Below are positions 11,835 through 23,890 of a stretch of DNA of 64,000 nucleotides, piece by piece. The DNA is from Cephalopachus bancanus (taxonomy: Eukaryota; Chordata; Mammalia; Primates; Tarsiidae). The stretch is taken from the NCBI GenBank assembly GCA_027257055.1, contig JAPVLO010000181.1, positions 2,108,001-2,172,000 on the forward strand. The letters run 5' to 3'. The first letter of the stretch is position 1; each line of letters opens with the position of its first letter. Made by a program: the position numbers and the translations under genes. The notes below the pieces were generated by a model, which worked only from the letters and a program-made list of their open reading frames with translations, did no database searches and was not told the origin of the DNA.

Positions 11835-12550
11835 TATTGCTCTACTTACCAGAAAAATGATAGTGATATTTAGGCAAAATATAAGATCACAACGTGGTCT
11901 ATGCTCAGAACAATGTGATTTTAAAGTTTTAGAAGACTCAAATGCAAACCAGAGCTGCCAAGATTTAAACTTTGCAAGTCTAGCATTTGTAATGAAGTTA
12001 TAATGTATGTGTTACCCTGAAAGAAATCTCACTTATTTAGGGGTGTCACTGAGGGATAATTTCTTAAGAATTTCAATATAAAAAGCATTACACTGTGAGA
12101 GTTATTCCTCAGGTTATAACTTTGGTCTGCTGATGATTCTTCTGACTCCTGAATAAGTGAATTAGGCTTAGAAGTCCCCTGTAACTTTAGTTTAGTCAAG
12201 GCAGTCTAACACCATAAAATGAAGTAGCTAAAGCCTTAAAACTAGCCCAGATCATCATGAATTCAATCAGTATTCATCTCAGCAATCTAGTTAAGATACC
12301 TCCAACGTTTTACAAACTATTAACTTTTGTATTAGGTTTTCTATAGAAACAGTGTATATAAAAGTTGTTCAAAGTATAATCCTTTGTGAGTCCAGACATC
12401 ACACAAATAATATTACAAGGGTTATAATTTGAACCAAGTCAAATCTGCCGAAAATTATCTTTCCTCAATGTAATCTTGAAAGTTACTCTTTTTTTCAAAA
12501 TGTAAGGCAGTTAATCAATTTAGATTTTTGATCAGCATTAAAAAGAAAAA
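11835..12550. other. intron 3, unidentified DNA
   Basis: No gene or repeat recognised. Confidence 0.45.
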
Positions 12551-12556
12551 GTATCA

Positions 12557-12845
12557 GCTAGGCATGATGCTCACATCTGTATTCCAGCACTTTAGGAGGC
12601 TGAGGCAGGAGGACTGCTTGAGCCCAGGAATTTGAGACCAGCCTGGGCAACATAGTCAGACATCGTATCTACAAAAAAATAAAAATATTAGCCTGGCATG
12701 GTGGCACGTGCCTGCAGTCCCAGGTACTCGGGAGGATGAGGCAGAAGGATCGCCTGAGCCCAGGAGGTTGAGGCTACTATGAACAATGATCACCCCAATC
12801 CAACCTGGGTAATAGAGACCCAAACTCAAAAAAACAAATAAAATA
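12557..12845 (+). mobile_element. Alu (AluJ-like, degraded)
   Basis: Diverged dimer (GCTAGGCATGATGCTCACA to AACTCAAAAAAACAAATA). The right arm has lost the usual CACTGCACTCC block. Confidence 0.85.
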
Positions 12846-12901
12846 GAAGAAAAGCAAGCTGTAAGAATTAGGCATTATAGAAAGAGAAATATTTTCATAT
12901 A

Positions 12902-13208
12902 CTGGCATCCCTTGGTGTCTTCAGGGAAACTCGTTCCATAATCCTTCCTAAGGATACAAAAATTTGTGAATGCTTAAGTCCCTTATACAAAGGGGTGTAG
13001 TATTTGTACATAACCTACACAATCCTCTTGTATACTTTAAGACATCCCAATATTACTTATATGCTATATAAATGGCCATTATACTGTACTTTTTAATTGG
13101 TATTATTTGTATTGGTCTACTGTTATTTTTATTTTTTCCAAATATTTTTGATCCATGGTTGGTCAAATCCTTATATGCAGAACCTGCTGATACAGACAGC
13201 CAAATTTG
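12902..13208 (-). mobile_element. Tigger-type MITE, second family
   Basis: Ends resemble the paired TIRs of TcMar elements (CTGGCATCCCTTGG; CTGATACAGACAGCCAA) with inner blocks AGTCCCTTATACAAAGG and ATCCATGGTTGGTCAAATCC. A TA precedes the left end. The exact right end is uncertain. Confidence 0.65.
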
Positions 13209-13379
13209 TATTGCACACCAAATTTAAAGTCACAAAAGTAGACTCTGAATTGCAAGCAGTGATTTTAAATCAAGATATTTTCCATTGAGGAAACTATGTA
13301 TATCTTAAATAGGGCATCAATTTATTCACTGGATTAATTATTTTCCTGACCAGATTACTAGTAAATATATTCCAGCTTT

Positions 13380-13672
13380 TTGGGGGTTTTTTTGAGTTGT
13401 AGTCTCACTGTGTTACCCAGGCTGGAGGGCAGCAGCACACTCACAGCCACCCCAGTGTTGATCTGCTGGGCTATGGGGATCCTTCCACCTCAGCCTTCCA
13501 AGTAGCCAGAACTACAGGTGTACGCTACCACATCAGGCTAATTTTTTATTTATTGTAGAGACGAGGTCTCGCCAAGTTGCTCAGGCTGGTCTTAAACCCG
13601 CAGGCTCAGGCAATCCACTCACCTCGGCCTCCCAAAGTGCTGGGATTACAGGCTGAGCCACCAAGCCCGGCC
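13380..13672 (-). mobile_element. Alu, reverse, with TSD
   Basis: T-rich tail at left, ending GAGCCACCAAGCCCGGCC. TATTCCAGCTTTT flanks both sides. It lies 0.75 kb from exon 3, sense to AKAP9. Confidence 0.92.
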
Positions 13673-13679
13673 TATTCCA

Positions 13680-14420
13680 GCTTTTAAACACACTGAATTC
13701 TGAGGTGTCAAACTTGTTGCTTCCATTAGCACCCTAAAACACTTAATATGTTCATTTAAAATTATGGATTTTTTCTATCATAAATCTATAATAAATTGAG
13801 ATTTTCTGTATACACTGAGTTGTTAAACAATTCAGAAAAAGGAATCATTTTCCAAGTCCTCAAATTCTAGACCAAGGAAATCACAATCACATCTAAAAGA
13901 ATAAGGAAAAAGATAACAAAATGACATATTACAACACATAAAGAAGGTATTTCCTAAAGTGGCCAATGCCTATATTAGCCTTTATCACCTGAAATAAACA
14001 CTATTGCAACAGTAATTTGAATAAATTAGTAAATATGACTAACTAGAATTTGAGCATTTGTAAAAAGCATTACTCAAAACAAAATAACCTATATTACAAA
14101 TTTTTTACTGTGCTAAATATAGTTACCTGGTAATGATCATGTATGCTAGAAATCCAATATCAAATACTTCCCAGAAAATAAAACAGAGACTCTATCTAAT
14201 TAAGGACTAAGTCATTCAAACAAACTTGAGATCTTAGCTAACAACCTGAAAAAAGGTGTATCGGCAAAACATAACCTTTAGGTTTTCTAGTCATTTACAT
14301 TATATAAAAATACAATATAATCATATGTTATAAGAAATAAAGTTGCAACAATACATAATTTTAAAAATACTATAAAATACTGATTTTATTTAAGATATTT
14401 GAAATCATAATATAACTTAG
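13680..14420. other. intron 3 next to exon 3, unidentified DNA
   Basis: AT-rich sequence with no recognised repeat. Confidence 0.5.
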
Positions 14421-14426
14421 TCTTAC

Positions 14427-14471
14427 CTCTGAACTGTAATCATCTGCTGTGTTTGAAATTTCACTTTCAGG
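14427..14471 (-). CDS. AKAP9: AKAP9 coding exon 3 (residues 99-113)
   Basis: This 45-nt microexon-like cassette encodes PESEISNTADDYSSE, matching the recalled human SEISTTADDCSSE segment. The acceptor is a pyrimidine-rich TTTTATTTTAG and the donor GTAAGACTAAG. The peptide is acidic, Ser/Thr rich and probably unstructured. The exon is phase 0 on both sides, so it can be skipped without a frameshift. Copies of one Tigger-type MITE in opposite orientation lie in the two flanking introns (about 8.7-9.1 and 14.8-15.2 kb), and an inverted Alu pair also brackets it (13.4 and 15.9 kb). This raises the possibility of base-paired introns affecting its inclusion. Confidence 0.93.
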
Positions 14472-14787
14472 CTAAAATAAAAGTAAAAACCAATTACAAT
14501 TATGACTTTTTTGGGGTAAATATCAGACTTTGTATTATGCCATTACTGTTACATATGATAGAAAACATAAAATGCTGCAAAAAAACTAGTAAAAATTCTT
14601 CAAATATTTAAAAATTTCATTGACTTATAAATCACAATGTCAAAATGATACAACTAAAATTTACCTCTAGGCATTTTTTTTTAACATAAAACTATCAAGA
14701 GGTACTTTCACACAGGGTCTTACAAACAGTACATACGACCTGTAAGCCAAAGATACCAAATATGACACCATTCCTTTAATCCTTGTA

Positions 14788-15206
14788 CAGTAGCTCCCCT
14801 TCATCCATGGTTTCACTCCCCACAATTTTCGTTACCCACAGTAAATTACAGTCCAAAAATATTAAATAAAAAACTTCAGAAACAAATACCTCATAAGTTT
14901 TAAATTGTGCACTGTTCTGAGTAGCACGATGAAAACTCATGCTGTCCCATCCATCCCATGAGATGAGAATCATCCCTCTGTCCAGTGTATACCCACCCAT
15001 CCGACAGTCACTTAGTAGCCATCTCAGTTATCAGATCCACTGTGATGCAATATTGCAGTGCTTGAGCTCAGGTAACCCTTATTTTATTTAATAATGATCC
15101 CAAAACACAAGAGTGCTATGCCTAATTAATAAATTATGTATGTATGAGAAAAAATATAGTACATAAAAAGGGTTCAGTACCCTCCATGGATAAGGAAGAA
15201 CAACTG
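14788..15206 (+). mobile_element. Tigger-type MITE (TcMar), copy 2
   Basis: A complete non-autonomous element: TA target on both sides, CAGTAGCTCCCCTTCATCC at one end and GGATAAGGAAGAACAACTG at the other. The inner part carries CAGTCACTTAGTAGCCATCTC and a short remnant of a transposase start (ATGATCCCAAAACACAAG). It sits in intron 2, about 320 nt upstream (in gene direction) of exon 3, inverted relative to copy 1. Confidence 0.85.
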
Positions 15207-15214
15207 TACTTCTT

Positions 15215-15910
15215 TCAAAAAAAAGAGAAAAGTCCTAAGATGCTAGTGTCTAAGAAGTTCAATTTATCCAAAAGAAGAATAATAAAATCCTGATGCTAAA
15301 AAAAAATCAATAACTTAAAGTAAAAATAATAACCTTTGTTGGTATAATACCTTTGTAGTTTACAAAAGCACTTTGAAAGACATTCTTGTTTCACTATCAC
15401 ATCTCTGGGATTGGGGTATGAAGTGAGTGGCTTTTTCGAGCTGTCCGTAGCTAAGAAGTAATAGGAAGAGTCACGGAGCAAATTCAAATTTTCTGACTCC
15501 CAAAGTACTGCTTTCACTGTTCATTCTCTCATCTAATCTAAAAATCTCATTTGACATAAAGATTTACGAATGTAATTAAGGAGCTAGAAATAAACCCTCG
15601 TGTTTGTAGTCACTGACAATTCATTAGAAAAAGAATAATCTTTTTAACAAATGGTACTGGGACAAGTGAATATGCACCTGCCAAAAAATAAATAAATAAA
15701 GTTGGACACCTACCTCCTACCACATATAAAAATTAACTAAAATAGATAAAAGACCAAAATTTAAGCTCTAAAATGATCAAAGTCTGCAAAGAACACTTAG
15801 ATGATTTTGGATTTGGCAATGGTAGTTTTGATATGATAACAAAAGCACAAGCAACTAAAATATATATACATATATAGTTAAATTGTACCTTATCAAAATT
15901 TTTAAAAAAT
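15215..15910. other. intron 2, unidentified DNA
   Basis: Nothing recognised apart from a fragment near 15.6-15.8 kb that may be a decayed L1 ORF2 piece (AAAAGACCAAAATTTAAGC). Confidence 0.4.
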
Positions 15911-15916
15911 TTGTAT

Positions 15917-16218
15917 GGCTGGTCATGATGGCTCACGTCTATAATCCCAGTACTTTGGGAGGCCAAAGTGAGAGGACTGCCTGAGCACATGGGTTTGAGA
16001 CCAGCCTGCACAACTTGGTGAGACCTCATCTCTACAACAAAACAAAAAATTATCCAGGTGTGGTGGCGTGTGCCTATAGTTCCAGCTACTTGGAAGACTG
16101 AGGCAGAAGGATCACCTGAGCCCAGCTGGTTGAGGCTGCAGTGGCCATGAGCATGCCACTGCACTCCAGCCTGGATGACACAGTGAGAGACTCCAACACA
16201 AAAAGGAAATAAAAAATA
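15917..16218 (+). mobile_element. Alu, with TSD
   Basis: Full dimer flanked by AAAAATTTGTRT. Its right arm has GCCCAGCTGGTTGAGGCTGC, intermediate between AluJ and the younger subfamily. Confidence 0.9.
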
Positions 16219-16389
16219 AAAATTTGTGTAACAAAGGACACTATCAAGAAGGTGAAAAACAAAATGAGAGACATTTGCAAATCATATATATGATATATAT
16301 CGAGTTGATCTTACATTTACAGATTTTATATTTGTGAAATCAATTATTCAATATACCTTTCTGATAACTCTAAAAATCAATATATGCAG

Positions 16390-16935
16390 CATATTGATGG
16401 TATCATTCATGGACATGAGCAGAGTGGTAAAAATTTTGTCATCCAAAGCACACATTCCTAGTTAAGTTAGAACAAGACAACATCTTGTCTTCTTGTTTCA
16501 GCTCTCATAATGTAAGCCAGTGTCCTTTACACAGTCCATTTACTGCCACATTTTTATGATTTTTGTTATTGATTTCACTGCTTAAAATGGTTCCCAACTG
16601 TGACGCTGAAGTGCCATCTAGTGTTCCTAAAAGCAGGAAGGTTGTGATATACTTTATGGAGAAAACGTGTGTGTAAGATAAGCTTTGTTCAGGCATGAGT
16701 AATAGTGCTGTTGACCATATGTTCAATATTAATGAATCAATAATTTAGATTAAATAACGTGTCTTGAAACAGGGAAACACATAAAACAAGATTATAGATC
16801 AGCTAGTTGACAAAAATGTTGTGACAAGTGGTGTGGAAGAATCTAACCTTGTATTTTCCCTTAGAGCAATGGTTAAGTATTCACTAACTCAGTGTTTGTG
16901 GAAACTTCACAGAACACAACTACCACAGATAATCT
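16390..16935 (+). mobile_element. Tigger-like DNA transposon fossil with transposase start
   Basis: The segment follows the outline of a TcMar-Tigger element: a leader (GTTTCAGCTCTCATAATG, AGCCAGTGTCCTTTACACAG) followed by an ATG at 16587 whose first 29 codons (MVPNCDAEVPSSVPKSRKVV...) resemble the N-terminus of a Tigger/CENP-B-like transposase before a TAA. After the stop, similarity continues (GATAAGCTTTGTTCAGGCATG), then the far end near CACAACTACCACAGATAA. It lacks the catalytic part and is dead. It lies in intron 2. Confidence 0.65.
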
Positions 16936-17229
16936 CATTGCCCGTATCTGAAATCCTTATATATCAAAATGTCGCTGTTTCCACACAAATATGCCATGCC
17001 ACAACCAAAATAATTAATAGCATCTGCCCTGCCCAACACAATTCCTCCTAAGCAAACATCCTTCTCTATTCCTGGTCTTGGTTAGTGGCTCCACCATCCC
17101 ACCTACCATTTCAATCTATCCTTAATTTCTCCCTCATCCCTTTATCCTGGAAAATTACACCAAGTGGGAGAAATTAAAATTCACTGAGCCTCTACTACGT
17201 GCCAGGTAAAATCTCCAGCCCCTCACCAT

Positions 17230-17660
17230 TATCACCACCCCAACCCTATCACTTTGTAATCCATTTCAGACCAAACTACCTACAGTTTCCAGACCATATC
17301 ACCCTGTTTTATTTATTTATGAATGTTGTTTCATTTGCACAGAGGTTGCTTCTCCAACTTCTTTGTCTCTAACTCCAGCTCACACTTCAAGGCTCAGTTC
17401 TACTATCTCTTCCAAGAAATCTTCCCAAATAACATAAACAAGGCTAAATTGGGCTTTCCCCACACTCTAGAGTATCATGTACACTGTCACTAGCACAGAG
17501 CTAATCATAGTACACTGCATATCTTTACATATGCCTGCTCCACTAGACTGATTTTCCTAAAGGTCAGAGACAGTCATATTCATCTTTGTATCTCTGGTGC
17601 TCAATCCTTAGTGTATTATAGATGTCTAATAATGTTTGTTGAATTAGGCTCACAAAACTC
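17230..17660 (+). repeat. L2 3' end
   Basis: Decayed LINE2 3' region: CTTCCCAAATAACATAAAC, CCTAAAGGTCAGAGACAG, TTTGTATCTCTGGTGCTCAA and AATGTTTGTTGAATTAGG. Confidence 0.75.
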
Positions 17661-17826
17661 CCTCTTAGAGGTTACTAAACATTTTTGGTATAACTGTTAC
17701 CATACTATTGCAAATTTCAAAATGAAATAAAAAGTATGACCAAATTGCACAGGGGGCTAATGGTTGTTGTCATCACATTACTTTTCATTTATAACTATAA
17801 CGTTTAAAATCTGGAAGAATACTTAC

Positions 17827-18072
17827 TTCAACAGAGAAGACCGAGTCATGTGTGACTATTTCTCCACTACGCAGAGTTTTCATTATTGAAGATTCAGGAG
17901 TCACAGCTGTCTGAGAACTACTTATGTACATCTCATCACACCGTGATTGATCACTCAAGTGATGGTATGCTGACTCGTCATGTTTAGTGCTTGAGATTTT
18001 TCTCCTTCTTTTCTGCTTTTTGGAAGGATTCTGCCCATCAGATTGAGCTTTCCTTTGTCTAAACTGGGCAAG
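17827..18072 (-). CDS. AKAP9: AKAP9 coding exon 2 (residues 17-98)
   Basis: This 246-nt exon encodes 82 residues starting LAQFRQRKAQSDGQ, which continues the conserved AKAP9 N-terminus. The acceptor is TTCTTCTGTAG and the donor GTAAGT. A polybasic run, KKQKRRRK at residues 34-41, could act as a nuclear-localisation-like or acidic-surface-binding patch; that role is inference. The rest is Ser/Thr/Asp rich and probably disordered. Compared with the human protein as I recall it, the middle of the exon has many replacements and appears a few residues shorter, while the first 25 residues are nearly the same. Such divergence fits a primate distant from the human lineage. The exon sits between the 32-kb first intron and a 3.4-kb intron. 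Confidence 0.95.
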
Positions 18073-18074
18073 CT

Positions 18075-18740
18075 ACAGAAGAAAGGAAACTTCCATTATT
18101 GTCAAAGATAATTTCTTCATCACACTAAGAAAAAGACAGTTTTAAGGGTCATTTTATTTCACAGATCAAATTATCACTAAATAAAAGTGATAAAATAAAG
18201 GACAATTACTGCAGTCTTTAATACAGGAATAACTAATTAATAGAATGCAAAGAAACTAGTTATTTTTGGATGAACCTACTTGAAATATTGAGGTTTACCG
18301 GTAAAAACTGAAAATGTCATGTCTGAAGAAAAGAAAATTAGCCCAGATTTAGGTAGAATAAGAAAAAATAGAAACTGCCGTTCACTGTTTGGTGAGAGTG
18401 TAATCTCTGGACTTGAGATTATATGAGAAGACACTCATACACACATGCACACTTCCCCAAATGCATTTGCTTTCTGGAATTTCTGGGACTTCTACTACTT
18501 TATACTAAAGAAAATCAGTATATATAAAAAGATTTAGATAAATAAGAGGTCACTTCAGCCTTATTTGTAAGGGGAAAAAATTAGAAATAAGTATCAAACA
18601 GTAGTGCTTTCCAGCTCTTAATCACTTACATATAATCATCAGGATTTTTGCCATAGTCTAGTGCTACCTTTAAGTATCATTTATTTAACATGCTTTGACC
18701 AGTGTACTTTCTTATTTAGATTTATTTTAAGAACTAAGAA
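18075..18740. other. intron 1, end next to exon 2
   Basis: No repeat or RNA recognised between the exon 2 acceptor and the L1. Confidence 0.5.
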
Positions 18741-20833
18741 AGACTTCCAGTTCCAAAATGGTAGCATAGAAAGAGGCTGCCTTCTCCTCCCTTAAAGAAA
18801 ACCAAAAACAAATACACAGCTCCAAGATTATTGCCAGCAATATCCTGAAACTCAAATATAAGGAGAAGATAGCTCCTAGGGCCACAGAGAAGTAAAAGAA
18901 AAAAAATCAGAGTAGACATTAAGAGAAGTGGACTTCATATCTATAACAACCCTCCCCTCAATCTGCCTAGCACCAAGAATGGAAAACTTCTTCCCAACTC
19001 AATTTCTGCCCTGGAAAAGTGAAATCGAGGTAGACCATCAGACAATCAGCTTCCCCGTTATCTTGCGTTCCCTGGCAGGAGACCTGTCCCTACCTCAACC
19101 CACAAGAACTACTGGGAGTTCCTGAATATCCTTGAGATGCCAAATCAGAGTGGCTATTTTGCAGCACCATGTTGTAGGAGGTTCGTTTCACAAGTCCTCT
19201 GGGGACAAACTCTTAGCAAATCATCCTGAACTACCTTAAGATAGCCCCTCTGGCATTTGTCCCATTTGGGAAGGGCAACACTTTGCTGTTTACTAGAACC
19301 AAGACAAACTAGGGCTTAAGGCACTACCTAGTGCTGAAGTAGGAGGCAGAGATCAAGCAGGACATAAAATAGAAAATCAACAGATAAATTACAAGAGCCT
19401 CTAAGCAAACACATCCAATAAAAATCCAAAAAAGCCAGATAGAAAAGACTGGAATATATAAATAATGCTTCAGTGCAAAGACATAGACATTTATCCACAA
19501 GAAACAACAGCAAAGAAGGAACCATGACCTCCCCAAACAAACACAGCAAAGAACCAGTGAATGACCCTAACAAAATGGCGATATGTGACCAAGAATTCTA
19601 AATAGCAGTTTTAAGGAAACTTAGTGATATCCAGAATAATGCAGAAAACCAATTTATCAAAGAAATTTATCAAAGAAAATTCATGGAGACTGAAATACTA
19701 AAAAAACAAACAAACAAACAAAAAATCTTGCCACTGACAAACACATTTGCTGAATGGAAAAATTCAGTAAAGGCGTTTAACAGTAGACTGGATCAAGCAG
19801 AGGAAAGAATAAGTAAGCGTGAAGACAGGCTGTCTGAAAACAAAAAGACTTGAAAAAAGAATTTAAAAAAAAACTACAAGATATAGAAAATTACCTCAGA
19901 AAACCAAACCTAAGAATTACTGGTGTTTAAGAGGGAGTTGAGCAAGAGCAAGGGGTAGAAAGCTCACTGATAGAAATAATAACAAAAGTTTTTCAAAACT
20001 TGAGACAGATAAATATCCAGGGCCAAGAAGGTCAGAAAACACCAAACAGATTCATCCCAAAAAATACAACCCCAAGGCATATTATAATCAAACTCTTGAA
20101 GGCCAAGGACCAAAAAAAAAAAAAAAAAAAAAAAAAGCAGCTAAAGTAAAGAAGCAAATAACATGTAAAAGAGTTCCACTTTGGCAACAGACTTCTCAAA
20201 GTAAATCAATATAGACTGGGGGGGGAGAGTAACATTTTTAAAGCACTAAAAGAAAAAAAAACCTACCACCCAATAATGCTGTATCTAGCAAACTTATCCT
20301 TCAAATATGAAGAAGACATAAAGTTTTTCCATCACAAACCAAAGCTGAGAGAATTCACCATTATCAAACTTGTCTTACAAGAAATGTTAATGACAGTTCT
20401 TCAACATGAAACAAAAAAAACACTAACATGAAAAAAGAAATTATTTGAAGGTATAAAATCCACTGGTAAATTAAGTATGCAGACAAACCCACAGTACTGC
20501 AATACTGTAACTGTGGTGTGCAATCCACTCATAACTCTAGTATGAAGCCCAAAAGACAAACCTGTCAAAAATAGCTACAGCAAGGTTAAGAGAAAGACAA
20601 TATAAAAGTATGGAAATTGAGCCAACAGAATGTCAAAAATGCAGGAGGAATGGCATTAAAGTGTAGAGGGGCTTTTTTCCCATTTTGTATCTGTTTCTAT
20701 TCTTTTTTTTGTGATCTAAGATAAATGATCATCTCGTTAAAATAACTTGTTTTATCTATAAGATACTTCTAGTAAGCTTCATGGCAACCACAATGTAAAA
20801 ACCTATAATAGCACTAAAAATAAAAAGCAAACA

Positions 20834-21135
20834 GGGCTCAGTGGCTCAGCCTGTAATCCCACGCTTTGGGAGGCTGAGGTGAGTGGATTGCCTAAGCCTG
20901 AGGGTTCAAGACCTGCCTGGGCAATTTGGCGAGACCTCATCTCTACAATAAATCAAAGAATCAGCTGGGCATGGTAGCAGGTGCCTGTAGTTCCACCTAC
21001 TTGGAAGGCTGAGGCGGAAGGATCGCTGGAGCCCAGCATGTTGAGGCTGCGGTGGCCAGGAGTGGCTACTGCACTCCAGTCTGGGTGACAGAGTGAGACT
21101 CCAACTCAAAAAAAATAAAAATAAAATAAAATAAA
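20834..21135 (+). mobile_element. Alu nested in L1, with TSD
   Basis: Lineage subfamily dimer with (AAAAT)n tail; AATAAAAAGCAA occurs on both sides. Confidence 0.9.
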
Positions 21136-21649
21136 ATAAAAAGCAATGACTAAAACATATTACCAGAGACACGAAAGAAGACAGGAAGAAAGAGAAGAGT
21201 TACAGAACAATCAGAGAACAAGCAACAAGTGGCAGTATTAAGATCTCACTTATCGGCAATAATACTAAACATAAATGCACTAGATTCTCAAATTAAAAAG
21301 CACAGAGTACCCAAATGGATAAAGAAGTAAGCCAACACTATATGCTGCCTACAAGAAATCCACTTTGCCTATAAGGATAGACACAGACTAAAAGTACAGG
21401 GTTGGAAAAAGATATTTCATGCAACTGTAAGCCTTAAAAAAGAGCAAGAGTAGCTCTTAGATAAAATACTACAAACCAAAGACTGTAAAAAGAGACAAAG
21501 AAGGTCACTAGCTAGTGATAAAGGGCCAATTCGGGAAAAGGATATAACAATTATAAATATCTGTGTCCCAAGCACCAAAGCTCTCAAGTATGTAAAGCAA
21601 ACATTAACAAATCAAAAAGGAGAAATGAACTACAATACAACCACAGTAG

Positions 21650-21939
21650 ACTGGGCTCCGTAGCTCAGCCTGTAATCCCAGCACTTTGGGAGGCAGAGGC
21701 AAGAGGAATGCCTGAGCCTGTGGGTTCGAGACCAGCCCCAGCAACTTGGCAAGACCTCGTCTCTACAATAAATAAAAAAATTAACTGGACATGGTAGCAT
21801 ATGCCTGTAGTTTCGGCTATTTGAAAGGCTGAAGCAGAAAGATTGCTGGAGTCCAGCAGGCCGATGCTGGGTTGGCTGTTAGTGTACCACTGCACTCCAG
21901 CCTGGGTGACAGTGACACTCCAACTTAAAAAAACAATAA
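21650..21939 (+). mobile_element. Alu nested in L1 ORF2
   Basis: Dimer starting CTGGGCTCCGTAGCTCAGCC and ending CCAACTTAAAAAAACAATAA. The left arm already has the TCAGCCTGTAATCC form. Confidence 0.88.
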
Positions 21940-22587
21940 TAATATCACACTAGAAGAATTCAACATCTCAATCTGGAGACAGATTGGTATATTCCAATTC
22001 TAATTCTAATGAACAGATCATCCAGTCATAAAATCAACAAAGAAACATCAGAGTTTAACTATACACTAGACCAAATAGGCCTGTCTGACATTTACAGAAC
22101 ATTTACAGAACTGCTGCAGGATATACATTCCCTTCATCAGCACAAGAACATTCTCCAGAATAAACCATACCTTAAGCCACAAAACAAGTGTCAACAAATT
22201 TTAAAAAGTAGAAGTGATATAAAGTATCTTTTCTGACCAAAATGGAATAAAACTAGAAATCAATAACAAGAGGAACCTCCAAAAACACACATGGAAATTA
22301 AACAACATGCTCCTGAATGATCACTAGGGTCAAGAAAGAAATGAAATGGGAATTTTAAATTTTTAAAAATCAAATGAAAACGAAAGCACAGTATACCAAA
22401 AATCTATGGGATAACACAAAAGCAGTAGTAAGAAAAAAGTTTATAGCAAAAAAATAGATAGATTTCAAATAACCTAATGATGCATAGCAAGAAACTAGAA
22501 AAGCAAGAAAAAAAAAACCCCACAAAATTAGTAGAAGGGAAGAAATAGCAAAAATCAGAGCAGATATAAACGAAATTGAAAACAAAC

Positions 22588-23233
22588 TGAAAAAAGGGAC
22601 CCAGAGAAACTCAGAATAAAGTTAGTTCACATTTTGCCTCAATATAACCATTTTTACTTGACACACTTTGATAGCACAGGTTGCACATCGATAGAATTTC
22701 CAACAGGCAGGTTTTAGGAAGCATTCAGGCACTGGCAGCCTATCCCACCCCCTCGGCAAATCTCCAACAGATGCAAGACAAGGACAGAGCCATAGAAATG
22801 ATAATAGACTAGTTTTTTTTTTTTTTGCTAAAGAGAGCTTGTGGATTGGAAACCTCTGACAGATCTCTTGCAGGAAAAATTCTTTACCTTGTCTCCTCCC
22901 ATATAGCCCACCATTCGAAGGCATGAAATGCTAATGTCTAAGACATCAAGTTCTAAGACTCATGTGACCACAATCAACATCAAAGATCCACAGCCCTGGA
23001 CATTCCTTTTGGCCCAGACCCCTGTGGGCCCAAACCCCCTTTATCCAAAGGCTCTAAAATATACCCAGGCCTTGGCCCTTCAATGCCACACTCACCTCTG
23101 AATGTCAGCCCCCTTTCTTATCTGTGAAAGGTGGATAATAAAGTTTACTTCCTTCTACTTCTTACTTGTTTGCAATCTTGCATTATTCCCATGGTACTGG
23201 CACCGGCCCACCTTGCCTCAGTTTACCCTTTCA
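22588..23233 (+). mobile_element. solo LTR in L1, with 5-bp TSD
   Basis: A 646-bp block breaks the L1. It starts TGAAAAAAGGGACCC and ends ACCCTTTCA, giving the TG...CA termini and short inverted ends of a retroviral LTR. CAAAC flanks both sides (22583-22587, 23234-23238), and AATAAA lies near 23128. No internal retroviral sequence remains, so it is a solo LTR formed by LTR-LTR recombination. The TSD length fits ERVL-type insertion. I cannot name the family. Confidence 0.72.
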
Positions 23234-23590
23234 CAAACAAAAAACCCAGAAGATCAATGACACAAAAAGCTGGTTTTTCAAAAGACAAACAAAATTGATA
23301 GACCTTTAGGTACACTAGTTAGAAAAAACAAAAGGGGGAGACCAAAAAAAAAACCCAGAAATGAAAAAGGAAATATAACAGCTGAAACCACAAAAACACA
23401 AAGATTCTTTAGATAGTATTATGAATGACTAACTACACACCAACAAATTTGAAAAAACAGAAGAAATGGATGAATTTCTGGTCGTACACAGCCCACCAAG
23501 ATTTAACCATAAAGAAACAGATAATCTCAACAAGCCAATAATGAGATTGAAGCCATAATTTAAAAAATCTCCAATCAAAGAAAAGCTGAC

Positions 23591-23890
23591 ACCAGCTGTG
23601 ACGGCTCATGCCTGTAATCCCAGCACTTTGGGAAGCCAAGGCAAGAGGACTGTTTAGCCCAGAAGTTTGAGACCAGCCTGGACAACATAGCCAGACCTCG
23701 TCTCTACATAAAAATTTTAAAAATAGCCAGGCATAGTGGCATGTGCCTGTAGTCCCCGTTACTAGGAAGGCTGAGGCAGGAGGATCGCAAGGGTCCAGGT
23801 GGCTGTGGTGAGTATGATAACACCACTGCATTCCAGTTTGGGTTACAGAGTGGGAGGGGGAGGGGGAGAGGAAGGAAAAGAGAAGGGAAA
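23591..23890 (+). mobile_element. Alu nested in L1
   Basis: Dimer with a short right arm and a purine-rich GGGAGGGGGAGG tail. GAAAAGC is repeated on both sides. Confidence 0.85.
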
